A stretch of DNA of 45,907 nucleotides from Lachnospiraceae bacterium UBA2864 (GCA_002350525.1 DEFA01000027.1:20586-66492); one strand, 5' to 3'; counted from the stretch's first letter, positions 30,858 to 39,980 are shown. The notes: a model not told the origin generated them from the letters alone. A program made the numbers and translations.

Positions 30858-31985
30858 ATGTTTAATTTAAGAAGACAGATAAGATTATTATATACAACCG
30901 GAATACTCGGGAACCTCTCAATAACGGGAGCCTGGGTTGTAATTATGGCTTCGAGAGGATTTTCTCTGGTCCAGATTGGATTTGCGGAAACCGTATTTCA
31001 TATAACAAGTCTCATATGCGAGATACCGTCTGGAATGCTGGCGGATATGTACGGAAGAAAGAAGATGCTGGCTGTAGGAAATATTATGGCGATAACGGGT
31101 GACATTATAACTGCCATATCGGGAAACTTTATGGTTGCATGTATGGCGATGCCTTTCCATGCCATGGCATATAACTTTGCCTCCGGATCCGGCGATGCTC
31201 TGGCCTACGACTCAATGAAGAAAGTAGGGTGTGAATCGGGGTACGAGAAATATAATTCAAACCAGTCTGTTATATATAGAATAGCAAGTGGAATATCAAC
31301 TCTTTGTGCGGGACTAGCCCTGTATCTCGGATATAGGAAGGCATATCTTATAAGTGCCCTTATGGGGCTTGTCACACTTTTCTTTACGCTTAAGCTCGTC
31401 GAGGTAAGGGTAAGTGAGCAGGATGAGGATAAAGATAAGGATGATATAAAGAACAGAGAGGATTTACCCCGTTCTATGTTTAAGAAGCTTATTTCTTACT
31501 TTGTGGACAGCATAAGATTTCTGTTCAGAAATTCTAAGGCCGCAAAGCTTATGTTCCTTAATTCATTTGTGGGATCAATAGATATACTTTTATTATTCTT
31601 CCTTCAGACCAAGCTTAAGACAGCCGGAATATCCAATGTATTCCTCGGGTTTGCGCTCTTTACGATGGAACTCGGAGGAGTAGTCGGTTCGAAACTCATA
31701 GTACATTTTAAAAAGATAAAGTATGTATATCTCTTTATAATATGCACAGTCGGAGTAGTTTTCGGAGTTATCCTTGAGCATAGCGGTATGGTTCCGGTCA
31801 TGGTCCTGGGAGGCTTCTTATCTTCACTTTGCGACGATGCCATAGAGATAAGAACAAATGCAAAACTTCAGGATATGTTTCCTTCGGAACAGAGAGCGAC
31901 ACTTGTTTCGATATCAAGTTTTACATTTTCCGTAATAATGATCGTACTATCTCCACTGGCGGGATATTTCTTCTCGATTTGGTAA
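30858..31985 (+). CDS. MFS transporter, drug-efflux-like
   Basis: A 375-residue major facilitator with about 11-12 membrane segments and the loop 2-3 motif GMLADMYGRKK (about residues 57-68). A charged central loop (EDKDKDDIKNRED) divides the two halves. It is somewhat shorter than the usual 400 residues. Sequence character fits drug or small-molecule exporters rather than sugar symporters, but the substrate is unknown. AAGGAGA lies 8 bases before the ATG. The gene is alone, with a long leader and two candidate promoters. Confidence 0.87.
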   Translation: MFNLRRQIRLLYTTGILGNLSITGAWVVIMASRGFSLVQIGFAETVFHITSLICEIPSGMLADMYGRKKMLAVGNIMAITGDIITAISGNFMVACMAMPFHAMAYNFASGSGDALAYDSMKKVGCESGYEKYNSNQSVIYRIASGISTLCAGLALYLGYRKAYLISALMGLVTLFFTLKLVEVRVSEQDEDKDKDDIKNREDLPRSMFKKLISYFVDSIRFLFRNSKAAKLMFLNSFVGSIDILLLFFLQTKLKTAGISNVFLGFALFTMELGGVVGSKLIVHFKKIKYVYLFIICTVGVVFGVILEHSGMVPVMVLGGFLSSLCDDAIEIRTNAKLQDMFPSEQRATLVSISSFTFSVIMIVLSPLAGYFFSIW

Positions 31986-31993
31986 AATAAGTA

Positions 31994-32021
31994 TTGCATT
32001 TTTTCTGAAAATGAGTACAAT
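31994..32021 (+). promoter_or_regulatory. groESL promoter
   Basis: TTGCAT (31994-31999), 16 bases, TACAAT (32016-32021), overlapping an alternative TATAAT at 32021-32026. The start falls at or just before the CIRCE box, the classical arrangement. Confidence 0.7.
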
Positions 32022-32031
32022 ATAATTTGTG

Positions 32032-32058
32032 TTAGCACTCAAGAGTAATGAGTGCTAA
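32032..32058 (+). promoter_or_regulatory. CIRCE operator of groESL
   Basis: Perfect TTAGCACTC-N9-GAGTGCTAA, identical in its arms to the copy before htpG. HrcA bound here would block the promoter; stress releases it. Confidence 0.95.
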
Positions 32059-32089
32059 AAACAGATTATTTTTATGAGGAGGCATTAAG

Positions 32090-32386
32090 ATGAAAAAGTT
32101 AAAGATATCACCACTTGGTGACAGAGTTGTACTTAAGGCTGCTGAGGTTGAAGAGACAACAGCATCAGGTATCATTCTTACAGGAAATTCACAGGAGAAG
32201 CCACAGTATTCGGAAGTGGTAGCTGTAGGACCGGGTAAGGTTGATGAGAACGGTAAGAAGATTCCTATGTCAGTTAAAGTAGGACAGAAAGTAATTTATT
32301 CACAGTATTCAGGTACAGATGTAACACTTGGCGAAGAGAAGTTCACTATCGTAAGCCAGGAGAACATCTTAGCTGTAGTTGAGTAA
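32090..32386 (+). CDS. groES: Co-chaperonin GroES
   Basis: A 98-residue heptameric lid of the chaperonin. Contains PLGDRVVLK, the mobile loop EETTASGIILTG and the KVGQKVIYSQYSGTDV roof region. TGAGGAGG precedes the start. It sits directly behind a CIRCE-controlled promoter and 38 bases ahead of groEL. Confidence 0.98.
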   Translation: MKKLKISPLGDRVVLKAAEVEETTASGIILTGNSQEKPQYSEVVAVGPGKVDENGKKIPMSVKVGQKVIYSQYSGTDVTLGEEKFTIVSQENILAVVE

Positions 32387-32424
32387 TCTGAAATAACATA
32401 GATCATTTTAGGAGGCGGATATAA

Positions 32425-34047
32425 ATGGCAAAGGAAATTAAGTACGGTGCCGAGGCTAGAAAGGCACTTGAAGCAGGTGTAAATAAGTTAGCAGATACAG
32501 TCAGAGTTACACTCGGACCTAAGGGTAGAAATGTCGTTCTTGATAAGTCATATGGTGCACCTCTCATCACAAACGATGGTGTTACAATAGCTAAGGAGAT
32601 CACACTTGAGGATGCATTTGAGAATATGGGTGCTCAGGTTGTTAAGGAAGTAGCTACAAAGACAAATGATGTTGCCGGTGATGGTACAACAACAGCTACA
32701 GTTCTTGCTCAGGCTATGATCAACGAAGGTATGAAGAACCTCGCTGCAGGTGCAAATCCTATCGTTCTTCGTAAGGGTATGAAGAAGGCTACAGATGAAG
32801 CTGTTAAGGCTATCACAGCTATGTCAAAGAAGGTTGCAGGCAAGGATCAGATCGCTAAGGTTGCTGCCATTTCAGCAGGTGACGAAGAGGTTGGACAGCT
32901 TGTAGCTGACGCTATGGATAAGGTATCTAAGGATGGCGTTATCACAATCGAAGAGTCTAAGACAATGGTTACAGAGCTTGACCTTGTTGAAGGTATGCAG
33001 TTCGACAGAGGATATGTATCAGCATATATGGCTACAGATATGGAGAAGATGGTAGCTGAGCTCAGTGATCCATACATCCTTATCACAGATAAGAAGATTT
33101 CAAATATTCAGGATATACTTCCACTTCTTGAGCAGATTGTTAAGACAGGGGCTCAGCTTCTCATCATTGCTGAGGATGTTGAGGGAGAGGCTCTTACAAC
33201 ACTTATCGTTAATAAGCTCAGAGGTACATTTAATGTTGTAGCTGTTAAGGCACCTGGATATGGCGACAGACGTAAGGATATGCTTCAGGATATCGCAGTT
33301 CTTACAGGCGGTACAGTAATCTCTTCAGAGCTTGGATACGAGCTTAAGGATACTACGATCGATCAGCTCGGACGTGCTAAGAGCGTTAAGGTTACTAAGG
33401 AGAATACAACAATCGTTGACGGACTTGGTAAGAAGGCTGCTATCAAGGATAGAGTTGCTCTTATTAAGACACAGATCACAGATACAAAGTCAGACTTCGA
33501 CAGAGAGAAGCTTCAGGAAAGACTTGCTAAGCTTGCTGGCGGTGTTGCCGTAATCAGAGTAGGTGCTGCAACCGAGACAGAGATGAAGGAAGCTAAGCTT
33601 CGTATGGAAGATGCTCTTAATGCTACAAGAGCAGCTGTTGAAGAAGGAATCATCGTTGGTGGTGGTTCGGCATATGTACACGCTATCAAGAATGTTGAGA
33701 AGCTTGCTGCAACACTTGAAGGAGATCAGAAGACAGGTGCACAGATCATCTGCAAGGCACTTGAGGCACCTCTGTTCCATATCGTTGCAAATGCAGGTCT
33801 TGAAGGCGCTGTAATTGTAAATAAGGTTAAGGAAGCTAAGGATGCTGTAGGATTCGATGCATATAAGGAAGAGTTCGTACCTATGATCGAAGCAGGTATC
33901 ATCGATCCTGTTAAGGTTACAAGAACAGCACTCCAGAACGCAACATCAATCGCATCAACACTCCTTACAACAGAGTCAGTTGTAGCCGACATCAAAGAAG
34001 ACACTCCGGCAATGCCAGCCGGAAATCCTGGTATGGGAATGATGTAA
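32425..34047 (+). CDS. groEL: Chaperonin GroEL
   Basis: A 540-residue 60-kDa chaperonin that forms the folding cage closed by GroES. It contains TVRVTLGPKGRNVVLDK, the ATP motif VAGDGTTTATVL, the apical-domain hydrophobic groove region, and the family signature around AAVEEGIIVGGGSA. The C-terminus ends in the flexible GNPGMGMM tail. Codon choice is narrower than in neighbours, as expected for a highly expressed gene. AGGAGG lies 9 bases upstream of the ATG. Stop TAA is followed by palindrome island B, which includes the terminator. Confidence 0.98.
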   Translation: MAKEIKYGAEARKALEAGVNKLADTVRVTLGPKGRNVVLDKSYGAPLITNDGVTIAKEITLEDAFENMGAQVVKEVATKTNDVAGDGTTTATVLAQAMINEGMKNLAAGANPIVLRKGMKKATDEAVKAITAMSKKVAGKDQIAKVAAISAGDEEVGQLVADAMDKVSKDGVITIEESKTMVTELDLVEGMQFDRGYVSAYMATDMEKMVAELSDPYILITDKKISNIQDILPLLEQIVKTGAQLLIIAEDVEGEALTTLIVNKLRGTFNVVAVKAPGYGDRRKDMLQDIAVLTGGTVISSELGYELKDTTIDQLGRAKSVKVTKENTTIVDGLGKKAAIKDRVALIKTQITDTKSDFDREKLQERLAKLAGGVAVIRVGAATETEMKEAKLRMEDALNATRAAVEEGIIVGGGSAYVHAIKNVEKLAATLEGDQKTGAQIICKALEAPLFHIVANAGLEGAVIVNKVKEAKDAVGFDAYKEEFVPMIEAGIIDPVKVTRTALQNATSIASTLLTTESVVADIKEDTPAMPAGNPGMGMM

Positions 34048-34105
34048 CGCGTTAACAGCGAGCCAAAATATATAGCGCACATGCGTAGCATGTGACAGAA
34101 AACAG

Positions 34106-34138
34106 ACCGCACCCGCAAAAAGGGTGCGGTTCTTTTTC
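34106..34138 (+). terminator. groESL terminator
   Basis: Perfect 9-bp stem (34106-34114 with 34122-34130), 7-base loop and a TCTTTTTC tail, sitting in the loop of the larger inverted repeat. Confidence 0.9.
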
Positions 34139-34197
34139 TATCAAAAGCTGCCTGCGGCAGCGTGCGCTATATATTTTGGCGAGCGTCGCGTATCGCC

Positions 34198-34275
34198 GGA
34201 GCGAAGCGGAGGCGATAACGATAAGAATTATCGGATGGCTGGAGCGAAGCGGAGGCGATAACGATAAGAATTATC
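34198..34275 (+). repeat. Two 35-base direct repeats, period 43
   Basis: Copies at 34198-34232 and 34241-34275 are identical. Each contains GCGAAGCGGAGGCGAT and ends with the small palindrome GATAAGAATTATC. Their exact identity suggests recent duplication or a genome-wide repeat family. Confidence 0.92.
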
Positions 34276-34387
34276 AGTTTGCCCTTTCATTTGCGTTTCT
34301 GGCTCTCTTATTCCATTTATATTGACACTGCACCTATATTTTTATATAACATCTTCATACCAAACAACATTTCAGTGGAGGTTAATT

Positions 34388-35575
34388 ATGGTAAAGTTAT
34401 CAAATCAGGATAAGCTTCATCCGGTTCTTGGAATAGTTCTGTTTGCCGTACTTATGGGTGTATTTCTTACTGCCGGTAGATATCTGCAGCTGAATTTTGG
34501 CATAACGGGACTTGTTCTTACGGAAGTAATATTCCTTATTATGGCATTGGCATTCTGTTTTATCACGGGATCCAAGATAAAAGAAATGTTCCCGATTAAA
34601 AAGATTACGGTAATGGATATATTAGGGTGTTTCATAATTCATATCGGAGGTTACCTTCTTTCGATTGCAAGTGTCGGTGTGGTTGGAGCAATATATCCTC
34701 CTTCGTTAAAGGAGGCTGACAGAATGAATGATTTTTTGTTCGGGAGTATGTCCTTCTTACCTGCACTTATTATAGTAGGTCTTTTGCCTGCTGTATGCGA
34801 AGAAGCTATACATAGAGGAGCAATTCTGTCAAATTTCAGATCTATAAAAAAAGACTGGGTAATAGTACTTATAATGGGTATCCTCTTCGGTATTAATCAT
34901 GTATCTGTCATAAAGTTTTTCTCGACAGCCATCCTCGGTGGAGTACTCTCTTATGTACTTATTAAAAAGAATAATATTCTTCTTACAATGTTGATGCATT
35001 TTTTCAATAATGCTATGTCGGTAATGGCGGTATACAGAACGGATGCGGGGAATACGGATGTATCATCTCTCAGTAATCTTAATATGAGTTCCGTACTCGG
35101 TGTATATCTCCTTCTCGGATTCGGTGCGCCTTTCCTTCTCGTCATCGGATGCAGGATACTTGCACCTGATAGTTTTAAGAAAAAATATATTGTAGTTGCC
35201 GGGATTATATCGGCAATATTGCTTGCATGTGCAATGTATATAATTGTTCTGGGCGGAGGTATGGAAATGCGTCTTAACACATCGTTTTCTTATGAAGTAT
35301 CCGATGCGGAGGAAGATATGTCTGCAGCAAGCTTCGATATTGAAGAAGATACAACGGCAATAGTCATAGTTTCACTGGCTGATGCCGAAGGAGATTACAG
35401 AGTAAGAATAGATGGTGACAGAGGAAGCAATATCATAAATGCGCCCGTTCCGAAAGAAGGCCTCAGAACCTTTTCCTATCAGTGCGGATTTCAGACGGAT
35501 CATTATACGGTTTATATAGATCCCGAAGATAATGCCGTCGGTGAGACACCGTCATTTACGATAATTATCCGTTAA
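34388..35575 (+). CDS. CPBP-family intramembrane metalloprotease
   Basis: ATG 34388, after GTGGAGG, is the better start than an upstream in-frame ATG at 34322 with no RBS; 395 residues. Eight or so membrane helices carry the three CPBP (Abi) motifs: E138-E139-A-I-H-R143, FGINHVS, and HFFNNAM. These are the residues of Rce1-like proteases. The last 110 residues after the final helix form an extra extracytoplasmic beta-rich domain (EEDTTAIVIVSLADAEGDYRVRIDGD), not part of the usual family. Bacterial members act in bacteriocin self-immunity or membrane protein processing. No bacteriocin gene is seen nearby. Confidence 0.88.
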   Translation: MVKLSNQDKLHPVLGIVLFAVLMGVFLTAGRYLQLNFGITGLVLTEVIFLIMALAFCFITGSKIKEMFPIKKITVMDILGCFIIHIGGYLLSIASVGVVGAIYPPSLKEADRMNDFLFGSMSFLPALIIVGLLPAVCEEAIHRGAILSNFRSIKKDWVIVLIMGILFGINHVSVIKFFSTAILGGVLSYVLIKKNNILLTMLMHFFNNAMSVMAVYRTDAGNTDVSSLSNLNMSSVLGVYLLLGFGAPFLLVIGCRILAPDSFKKKYIVVAGIISAILLACAMYIIVLGGGMEMRLNTSFSYEVSDAEEDMSAASFDIEEDTTAIVIVSLADAEGDYRVRIDGDRGSNIINAPVPKEGLRTFSYQCGFQTDHYTVYIDPEDNAVGETPSFTIIIR

Positions 35576-35619
35576 ACGGTAATTTACTTACCTTTTCCCT
35601 TTTTTGAATGCCTGTAAAG

Positions 35620-35628
35620 TGTTATAAT
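35620..35628 (+). promoter_or_regulatory. Extended -10 promoter before the SstT-like gene
   Basis: TG-T-TATAAT with no good -35 at 17 bp (T-run only), as expected for an extended -10 promoter. The likely start is near 35635, 25 bases before the ATG. Confidence 0.5.
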
Positions 35629-35659
35629 CTAATAGTTACAAACAATGGGGAGGTTATAA

Positions 35660-36922
35660 ATGAAAGCGTTCAAAAAAGTAGTTTCAAAGTATAACAGTGT
35701 CAGTTTAATATTAAGAATATTTATAGGAATATGTATCGGAGTAATACTTGCCTTGACAGTTCCGAAAGCGGCATGGATCGCAACTTTCGGAAGCCTCTTT
35801 GTAGGGGCACTTAAGGCTATTGCTCCGATTCTTGTTGCTGTGCTTGTTACAAGTGCACTATGTCAGGGATCATCAAAATTGGATAAGAGATTCGGAATGG
35901 TAATATTCCTGTATCTTATAACAACACTTATAGCCTCATTTGTTGCGGTTATAGCCAGTTTTATATTTCCTCAGACAATGGTTCTTGTAGAAAGCAGCGC
36001 AGAACAGACTCCTCCGGGTGGAGTAGGAGAGGTTCTCAGCAATCTTCTGATGAATATAATTGTTAACCCTGTAAAGGCAGTTACGGAAGCTAATTATATG
36101 GGTATTCTTCTTTGGGCTGTGGTATTCGGGCTCGCTCTTAAGAAGGTGGGATCGGATACGACGAAGAATATGCTGTCGGATCTGTCCGAGGCGGTTTCAA
36201 CAGCAGTTAAGTGGATCATAAATCTTGCTCCATTCGGAATATGCGGCCTTGTGTTCGATTCGGTCTCCAATAACGGACTTAATATATTTATAGATTACGG
36301 AAAGATTGTTGCTCTTCTTGTGGGAACCATGCTTGTGGTATCGCTTATAATCAATCCGATTATTGTTGCTATATGCCTCAGATGTAATCCGTATCCGCTT
36401 GTATGGAGATGTATCAAGGAGAGTGGAATTACCGCGTTCTTTACCAGAAGTTCGGCTGCAAACATTCCGGTAAATATGGAGCTTTGTGAGAAGCTCGGGC
36501 TGGACAGGGATGTATACTCGGTATCTATTCCACTTGGAGCTACGATCAATATGGATGGTGCGGCCATAACCATCACCATAATGACACTTGCAGCAGCAAA
36601 TACCGTGGGTATCAGTGTTGATATTCCGACAGCACTTATAATGTCCTTTCTCGCAGCTATAGCAGCCTGCGGAGCATCGGGAGTAGCGGGAGGATCGCTT
36701 CTTCTTATCCCTATGGCATGTTCGCTTTTCGGTATATCTAACGATATAGCTATGCAGGTGGTAGCGGTCGGTTTTATCATCGGTGTTGTTCAGGACAGTG
36801 TGGAAACAGCACTTAACTCATCCGGTGATGTTCTTTTTGCGGCAACCGCGGAGTATTATGAATGGAGACGTTCGGGCAGGGCTCTTCCCGAATTTTTAAA
36901 GAAGAGAAGTAATGCAGACTAA
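35660..36922 (+). CDS. sstT: Serine/threonine:sodium symporter SstT-like
   Basis: A 420-residue transporter of the dicarboxylate/amino acid:cation symporter family. It has the typical N-terminus with KYNSVSLILRIFIGICIG, a serine-rich re-entrant loop (FFTRSSAANIPVNM), the family motif ATINMDGAAI, and the second re-entrant loop (ACGASGVAGGSLLLIPMAC) followed by VVQDSVETALNSSGD. These match SstT, which imports Ser and Thr with sodium, more closely than GltP or DctA. GGGGAGG precedes the start. Two further genes follow without a terminator. Confidence 0.9.
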   Translation: MKAFKKVVSKYNSVSLILRIFIGICIGVILALTVPKAAWIATFGSLFVGALKAIAPILVAVLVTSALCQGSSKLDKRFGMVIFLYLITTLIASFVAVIASFIFPQTMVLVESSAEQTPPGGVGEVLSNLLMNIIVNPVKAVTEANYMGILLWAVVFGLALKKVGSDTTKNMLSDLSEAVSTAVKWIINLAPFGICGLVFDSVSNNGLNIFIDYGKIVALLVGTMLVVSLIINPIIVAICLRCNPYPLVWRCIKESGITAFFTRSSAANIPVNMELCEKLGLDRDVYSVSIPLGATINMDGAAITITIMTLAAANTVGISVDIPTALIMSFLAAIAACGASGVAGGSLLLIPMACSLFGISNDIAMQVVAVGFIIGVVQDSVETALNSSGDVLFAATAEYYEWRRSGRALPEFLKKRSNAD

Positions 36923-36946
36923 TATAGACTATGGGGAGTGAAGTGA

Positions 36947-38047
36947 ATGATATTTACGGTTGATGGGAGTTATAAAGATGATCTGCGGGAGTATAATGAG
37001 CAGATACTTGAGAAATACGGTGTATCCTCAGGAAGTGCCGAAAGGGAGATCATGTGTCTTGCAGACAGCGGTAATACCGTGGCATGTAAGCTTTTTGCAG
37101 ATCTGATATTTTATAAGAAGGTTCTGAGAAAGAATTTTTACCGTGATGCATTTGAATTGTATCTGAAATCCGCCGGAATGTCTGTAAATGAATTCGGATG
37201 GAGCTGCAGTGGCGTATCGTATCCGCTTTCATTCTGGATGATAGGCTATTATCTTGTGAATTATAAGAGAGAGTCTGCTCTGGCTAAATGCGAGACTATC
37301 GACATCATTGAGGAAATGTCTCTTGAGGAAAGATTTACCATAGCATTAAAGCTTGCGGTATCAACAGTCGATAATATAGCTGCATCAGGTGCTATAAATC
37401 TTATTGGAAGAATACTCTTTGAGGTTTCGGAGAGTGAAGAGCTGTTTCTGCGTCTTAAGGAAGTAATCAGGCAGACTGTATGTGAGCATGATTTTTCTGA
37501 GATTGAAATAGAAACGGCTCCGGTTATGTCCGGGGAAGACTGTGGTTTACTTGCGGATAAGTTCTTTGTCAAAGCGGCAGAGGAAGGATACGTATATGCA
37601 TGCAATAACCTGGCTGTGAGAGAAGCCGAGAAGATAATTAATATTCTTACTTCCGACGGCGGTTCAGCCGAGGACATGAACGGTTCATATGAAATATATA
37701 AAGAAGATGTGAATAATGCCGTGTTGGATTATATCTGCTTCTTAAAGATAGCCGCAGACAGATATGAACCATATGCTGCAAATCGTCTCGGACTCTTCTA
37801 CAGGACGGGAGAGATAAAGACTGCTGAAGGAAGTTATATCTTCAGAGATTACATAGATCATAATATGGCAAAGGAATACTTTAAGAAAGCGACAGTGTGT
37901 CCTGATGAGAATTCCGGATGGGCATTTCTGAATCTTATAAGATACTATTATCAGGATTACAGCAATAATATAGAACTCATGAACGAACATATGGATTATA
38001 TCAAGACCCTTAATCCAAAAGCGTACGACATAGCAATCGAACTTTAA
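36947..38047 (+). CDS. Sel1/TPR-like repeat protein
   Basis: A 366-residue soluble, wholly helical protein. The C-terminal half has Sel1-like repeats of about 36 residues, such as AAEEGYVYACNNLAVREA, AADRYEPYAANRLGLFYRTGEI and AKEYFKKATVCPDENSGWAFLNLIRYY. The N-terminal part (ADSGNTVACKLFADLIFY) shows a degenerate copy. Such solenoids mediate protein contacts. It lies between two sodium-linked transporter genes (gaps 24 and 10 bases) with GGGGAG before its ATG, so one operon is likely, but its role there is unknown. Confidence 0.8.
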   Translation: MIFTVDGSYKDDLREYNEQILEKYGVSSGSAEREIMCLADSGNTVACKLFADLIFYKKVLRKNFYRDAFELYLKSAGMSVNEFGWSCSGVSYPLSFWMIGYYLVNYKRESALAKCETIDIIEEMSLEERFTIALKLAVSTVDNIAASGAINLIGRILFEVSESEELFLRLKEVIRQTVCEHDFSEIEIETAPVMSGEDCGLLADKFFVKAAEEGYVYACNNLAVREAEKIINILTSDGGSAEDMNGSYEIYKEDVNNAVLDYICFLKIAADRYEPYAANRLGLFYRTGEIKTAEGSYIFRDYIDHNMAKEYFKKATVCPDENSGWAFLNLIRYYYQDYSNNIELMNEHMDYIKTLNPKAYDIAIEL

Positions 38048-38057
38048 GGAGGAGGTT

Positions 38058-39365
38058 ATGGAAGAGAAAAAGGTTAAGTCTAATCCAAAGGCACTTTTTC
38101 CGATAGCGCTTTTTCTTGTATTATATCTCGGAAACGGAGTGTTCTTTGAGTATATTAAACCACAGGAAGGACAGATGGGCTTCTATGTGGTTTCTGTCGT
38201 ACTTGCGTTTTCAATAGCGCTTATTGCGGCATTCCTTCAGAATAGAAAGCTTACCTTTGATGAGAAGATTCATATATGTGCCAAGGGCATAGGCGATGAT
38301 AATATAGTTATCATGCTTTTTATATTCCTTATGGCAGGAGGATTCAGTGGGATCGCAGGTCAGGCCGGAGGGGCATCAAGTACGGCAAATATGCTTCTCA
38401 ATGTTATTCCCGGTAAATTTGCTATTCCGGGACTGTTTCTTATAGCCTGTCTCATATCCATGGCGATGGGAACGAGTGTCGGTACCATATCGGTGCTGGC
38501 GCCGATTGCCTGTGCTGTATCGAAGAACGGTGGTCTTCCGCTGGAACTGTGTGTCGGCGTAGTAGTGGGTGGAGCTATGTTCGGCGATAACCTTTCGTTT
38601 ATCTCCGATACGACTATTGCGGCTACAAAGACTCAGGGCGTTGAGATGAAGGATAAGTTCTTCACAAATATTCGTGTGGCCTTTCCTTCGGCAGTTATCA
38701 CATTTATACTCCTTATTGTATATGCGGTGATGAAGAAAGGTGCGGAAGTTGGGCATTTCGATTTCAGCTTTCTTCAGGCGCTGCCGTATTTCATAGTTCT
38801 AATCATGTCCATAATCGGTATAAATGTTTTCATAGTACTTATCTCTGGAATTGTTCTGTTTATCGGAGCCGGGATAATAACAGGTTCGCTTACCTATGCA
38901 ACGGGTCTGGCTTCTATGGGAAGCGGTATGTCCGGAATGTTTGAGACAATGATAGTTACAATACTTGTGGCATCAATAGCGTCCCTGATGAAGGAAAACG
39001 GAGGTTTTGAAGCTATACTTTCGCTTATCAGAAAAAAAGCGAAGGGAAAACGCGGTGGAAGTTTAGGTATAATGCTTCTTACGGCATTTATGGATGTAGC
39101 TACGGCAAATAATACGGTGGCTATAGTTATAGCGGCTCCTATTGCGAAAGATATAAGCCGTGAATATGGTGTCGAACCCAGGAAGACTGCGTCACTTCTG
39201 GATACCGGTTCTTGTATCATGCAGGGCATAATCCCTTACGGTGCTCAGCTTCTTGTTGCCGCTAATATTGCGGGAATAACGAGTATGTCGCTCATACCGT
39301 TCCTTATATATCCGTTTATTCTGCTTTTCTTTGTTATAGCATCCATAATCACGGATAAGGATTAA
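38058..39365 (+). CDS. NhaC-family Na+/H+ antiporter
   Basis: A 435-residue membrane protein with about 11 helices. Features of the NhaC family are MAGGFSGIAGQAGGASSTANM, MAMGTSVGTISVLAPIA and GAMFGDNLSFISDTTIAATKTQGVEMKDKF, with conserved charged residues in membrane segments. Proteins of this family exchange sodium for protons, and some carry malate-lactate or amino acids. AAGGAGGAGG gives a very strong RBS. Together with the SstT-like gene it could form a sodium-cycle operon: entry by symport and exit by antiport. Confidence 0.87.
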   Translation: MEEKKVKSNPKALFPIALFLVLYLGNGVFFEYIKPQEGQMGFYVVSVVLAFSIALIAAFLQNRKLTFDEKIHICAKGIGDDNIVIMLFIFLMAGGFSGIAGQAGGASSTANMLLNVIPGKFAIPGLFLIACLISMAMGTSVGTISVLAPIACAVSKNGGLPLELCVGVVVGGAMFGDNLSFISDTTIAATKTQGVEMKDKFFTNIRVAFPSAVITFILLIVYAVMKKGAEVGHFDFSFLQALPYFIVLIMSIIGINVFIVLISGIVLFIGAGIITGSLTYATGLASMGSGMSGMFETMIVTILVASIASLMKENGGFEAILSLIRKKAKGKRGGSLGIMLLTAFMDVATANNTVAIVIAAPIAKDISREYGVEPRKTASLLDTGSCIMQGIIPYGAQLLVAANIAGITSMSLIPFLIYPFILLFFVIASIITDKD

Positions 39366-39374
39366 AGATATAGG

Positions 39375-39403
39375 TTGAAAAAAACACTTGATGAATTTAT
39401 AAT
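39375..39403 (+). promoter_or_regulatory. Promoter of tRNA-Gly(CCC)
   Basis: TTGAAA (39375-39380), 17 bases, TATAAT (39398-39403), starting near 39410. Confidence 0.83.
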
Positions 39404-39418
39404 ACAATTTGTGTGTTT

Positions 39419-39489
39419 GCAGATATAGTTCATCGGTAGAATACCAGCTTCCCAAGCTGGGGAGGCGGGTTCGATTCCCGTTATCTGCT
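39419..39489 (+). tRNA. tRNA-Gly (anticodon CCC)
   Basis: A 71-base cloverleaf. The acceptor is GCAGATA/TATCTGC with discriminator T; the anticodon stem CCAGC/GCTGG has loop TTCCCAA (anticodon CCC); the T arm contains GGTTCGATTCC. CCA not encoded. Confidence 0.94.
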
Positions 39490-39494
39490 GTTAT

Positions 39495-39532
39495 GTGTCA
39501 TTCATGATATAAGTGAAATGACACTCTTTTTT
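39495..39532 (+). terminator. Terminator after tRNA-Gly(CCC)
   Basis: An 8-bp stem GTGTCATT/AATGACAC (39495-39502 with 39517-39524) followed by TCTTTTTTG. Confidence 0.82.
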
Positions 39533-39572
39533 GTGATTTTAAATGTAATTCATTTGATGAGGTATTTTTATA

Positions 39573-39980
39573 ATGAGTCAATTTAACTTTTCGGCACTTA
39601 TAGACAGCGCTATCAAAGCTCGTCAGAATTCTTATGCACCATATTCGGATTACTGTGTAGGATGTGCTGTTCTTACGGATAATATGTTATACACCGGATG
39701 CAATATTGAAAATGCTTCTTATGGACTTGCTATGTGTGCCGAAAGAGTTGCTGTTTTTAGTGCGGTTGCTGCAGGCGAGAGAATGATCAGGGCTATTGCA
39801 ATCGTCGGAAGTCCGAGAGGTGATGAGATAACGGATTATGCTTATCCGTGCGGAGCCTGCAGACAGGTTATCGCTGAATTCAGCGATAAGGATACGGTTA
39901 TAGTAGTGGCTAAGTCACTCGAAGACTATAAGATTTTTAAGGTGGAAGAACTTCTTCCGGAAAGCTTTACTTTAGCATAA
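39573..39980 (+). CDS. cdd: Cytidine deaminase
   Basis: A 135-residue tetramer-type cytidine deaminase of normal length. It converts cytidine and deoxycytidine to uridine forms in pyrimidine salvage. The zinc site is C55 (with catalytic E57 in CAERVA) plus C93 and C96 in PCGACRQ; the substrate motif NIENASYG precedes it. TGATGAGG lies upstream of the ATG. It is followed 17 bases later by an unrelated peptidase gene. Confidence 0.96.
   Translation: MSQFNFSALIDSAIKARQNSYAPYSDYCVGCAVLTDNMLYTGCNIENASYGLAMCAERVAVFSAVAAGERMIRAIAIVGSPRGDEITDYAYPCGACRQVIAEFSDKDTVIVVAKSLEDYKIFKVEELLPESFTLA

Larger units (their letters stand above)
34062..34275 (+). repeat. Palindrome island B: nested inverted repeats after groEL
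   Basis: A perfect 19-bp outer stem (34062-34080 with 34162-34180) encloses three hairpins: CACATGC/GCATGTG (34078-34094), the terminator (34106-34130) and GCTGCC/GGCAGC (about 34147-34161). Then TATCGCC/GGCGATA (34191-34197 with 34211-34217) overlaps two direct repeats of 35 bases. As in island A, the first hairpin has CACAT arms and its arm overlaps a larger stem, so alternative folds exclude each other. GC-rich GCGAAGCG-type units finish both islands. Confidence 0.85.
34048..34387 (+). other. 340-base gap after groEL: palindrome island B
   Basis: No convincing gene. The gap is filled by island B (34062-34275), with the groEL terminator and two tandem repeats. It ends with the leader and RBS of the CPBP protease gene. 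Confidence 0.8.

Noticed and set aside
20661..34275. The two palindrome islands as CRISPR arrays or IS ends
   Set aside because: There are no regularly spaced identical repeats with unique spacers, no cas genes, no transposase and no target-site duplication.
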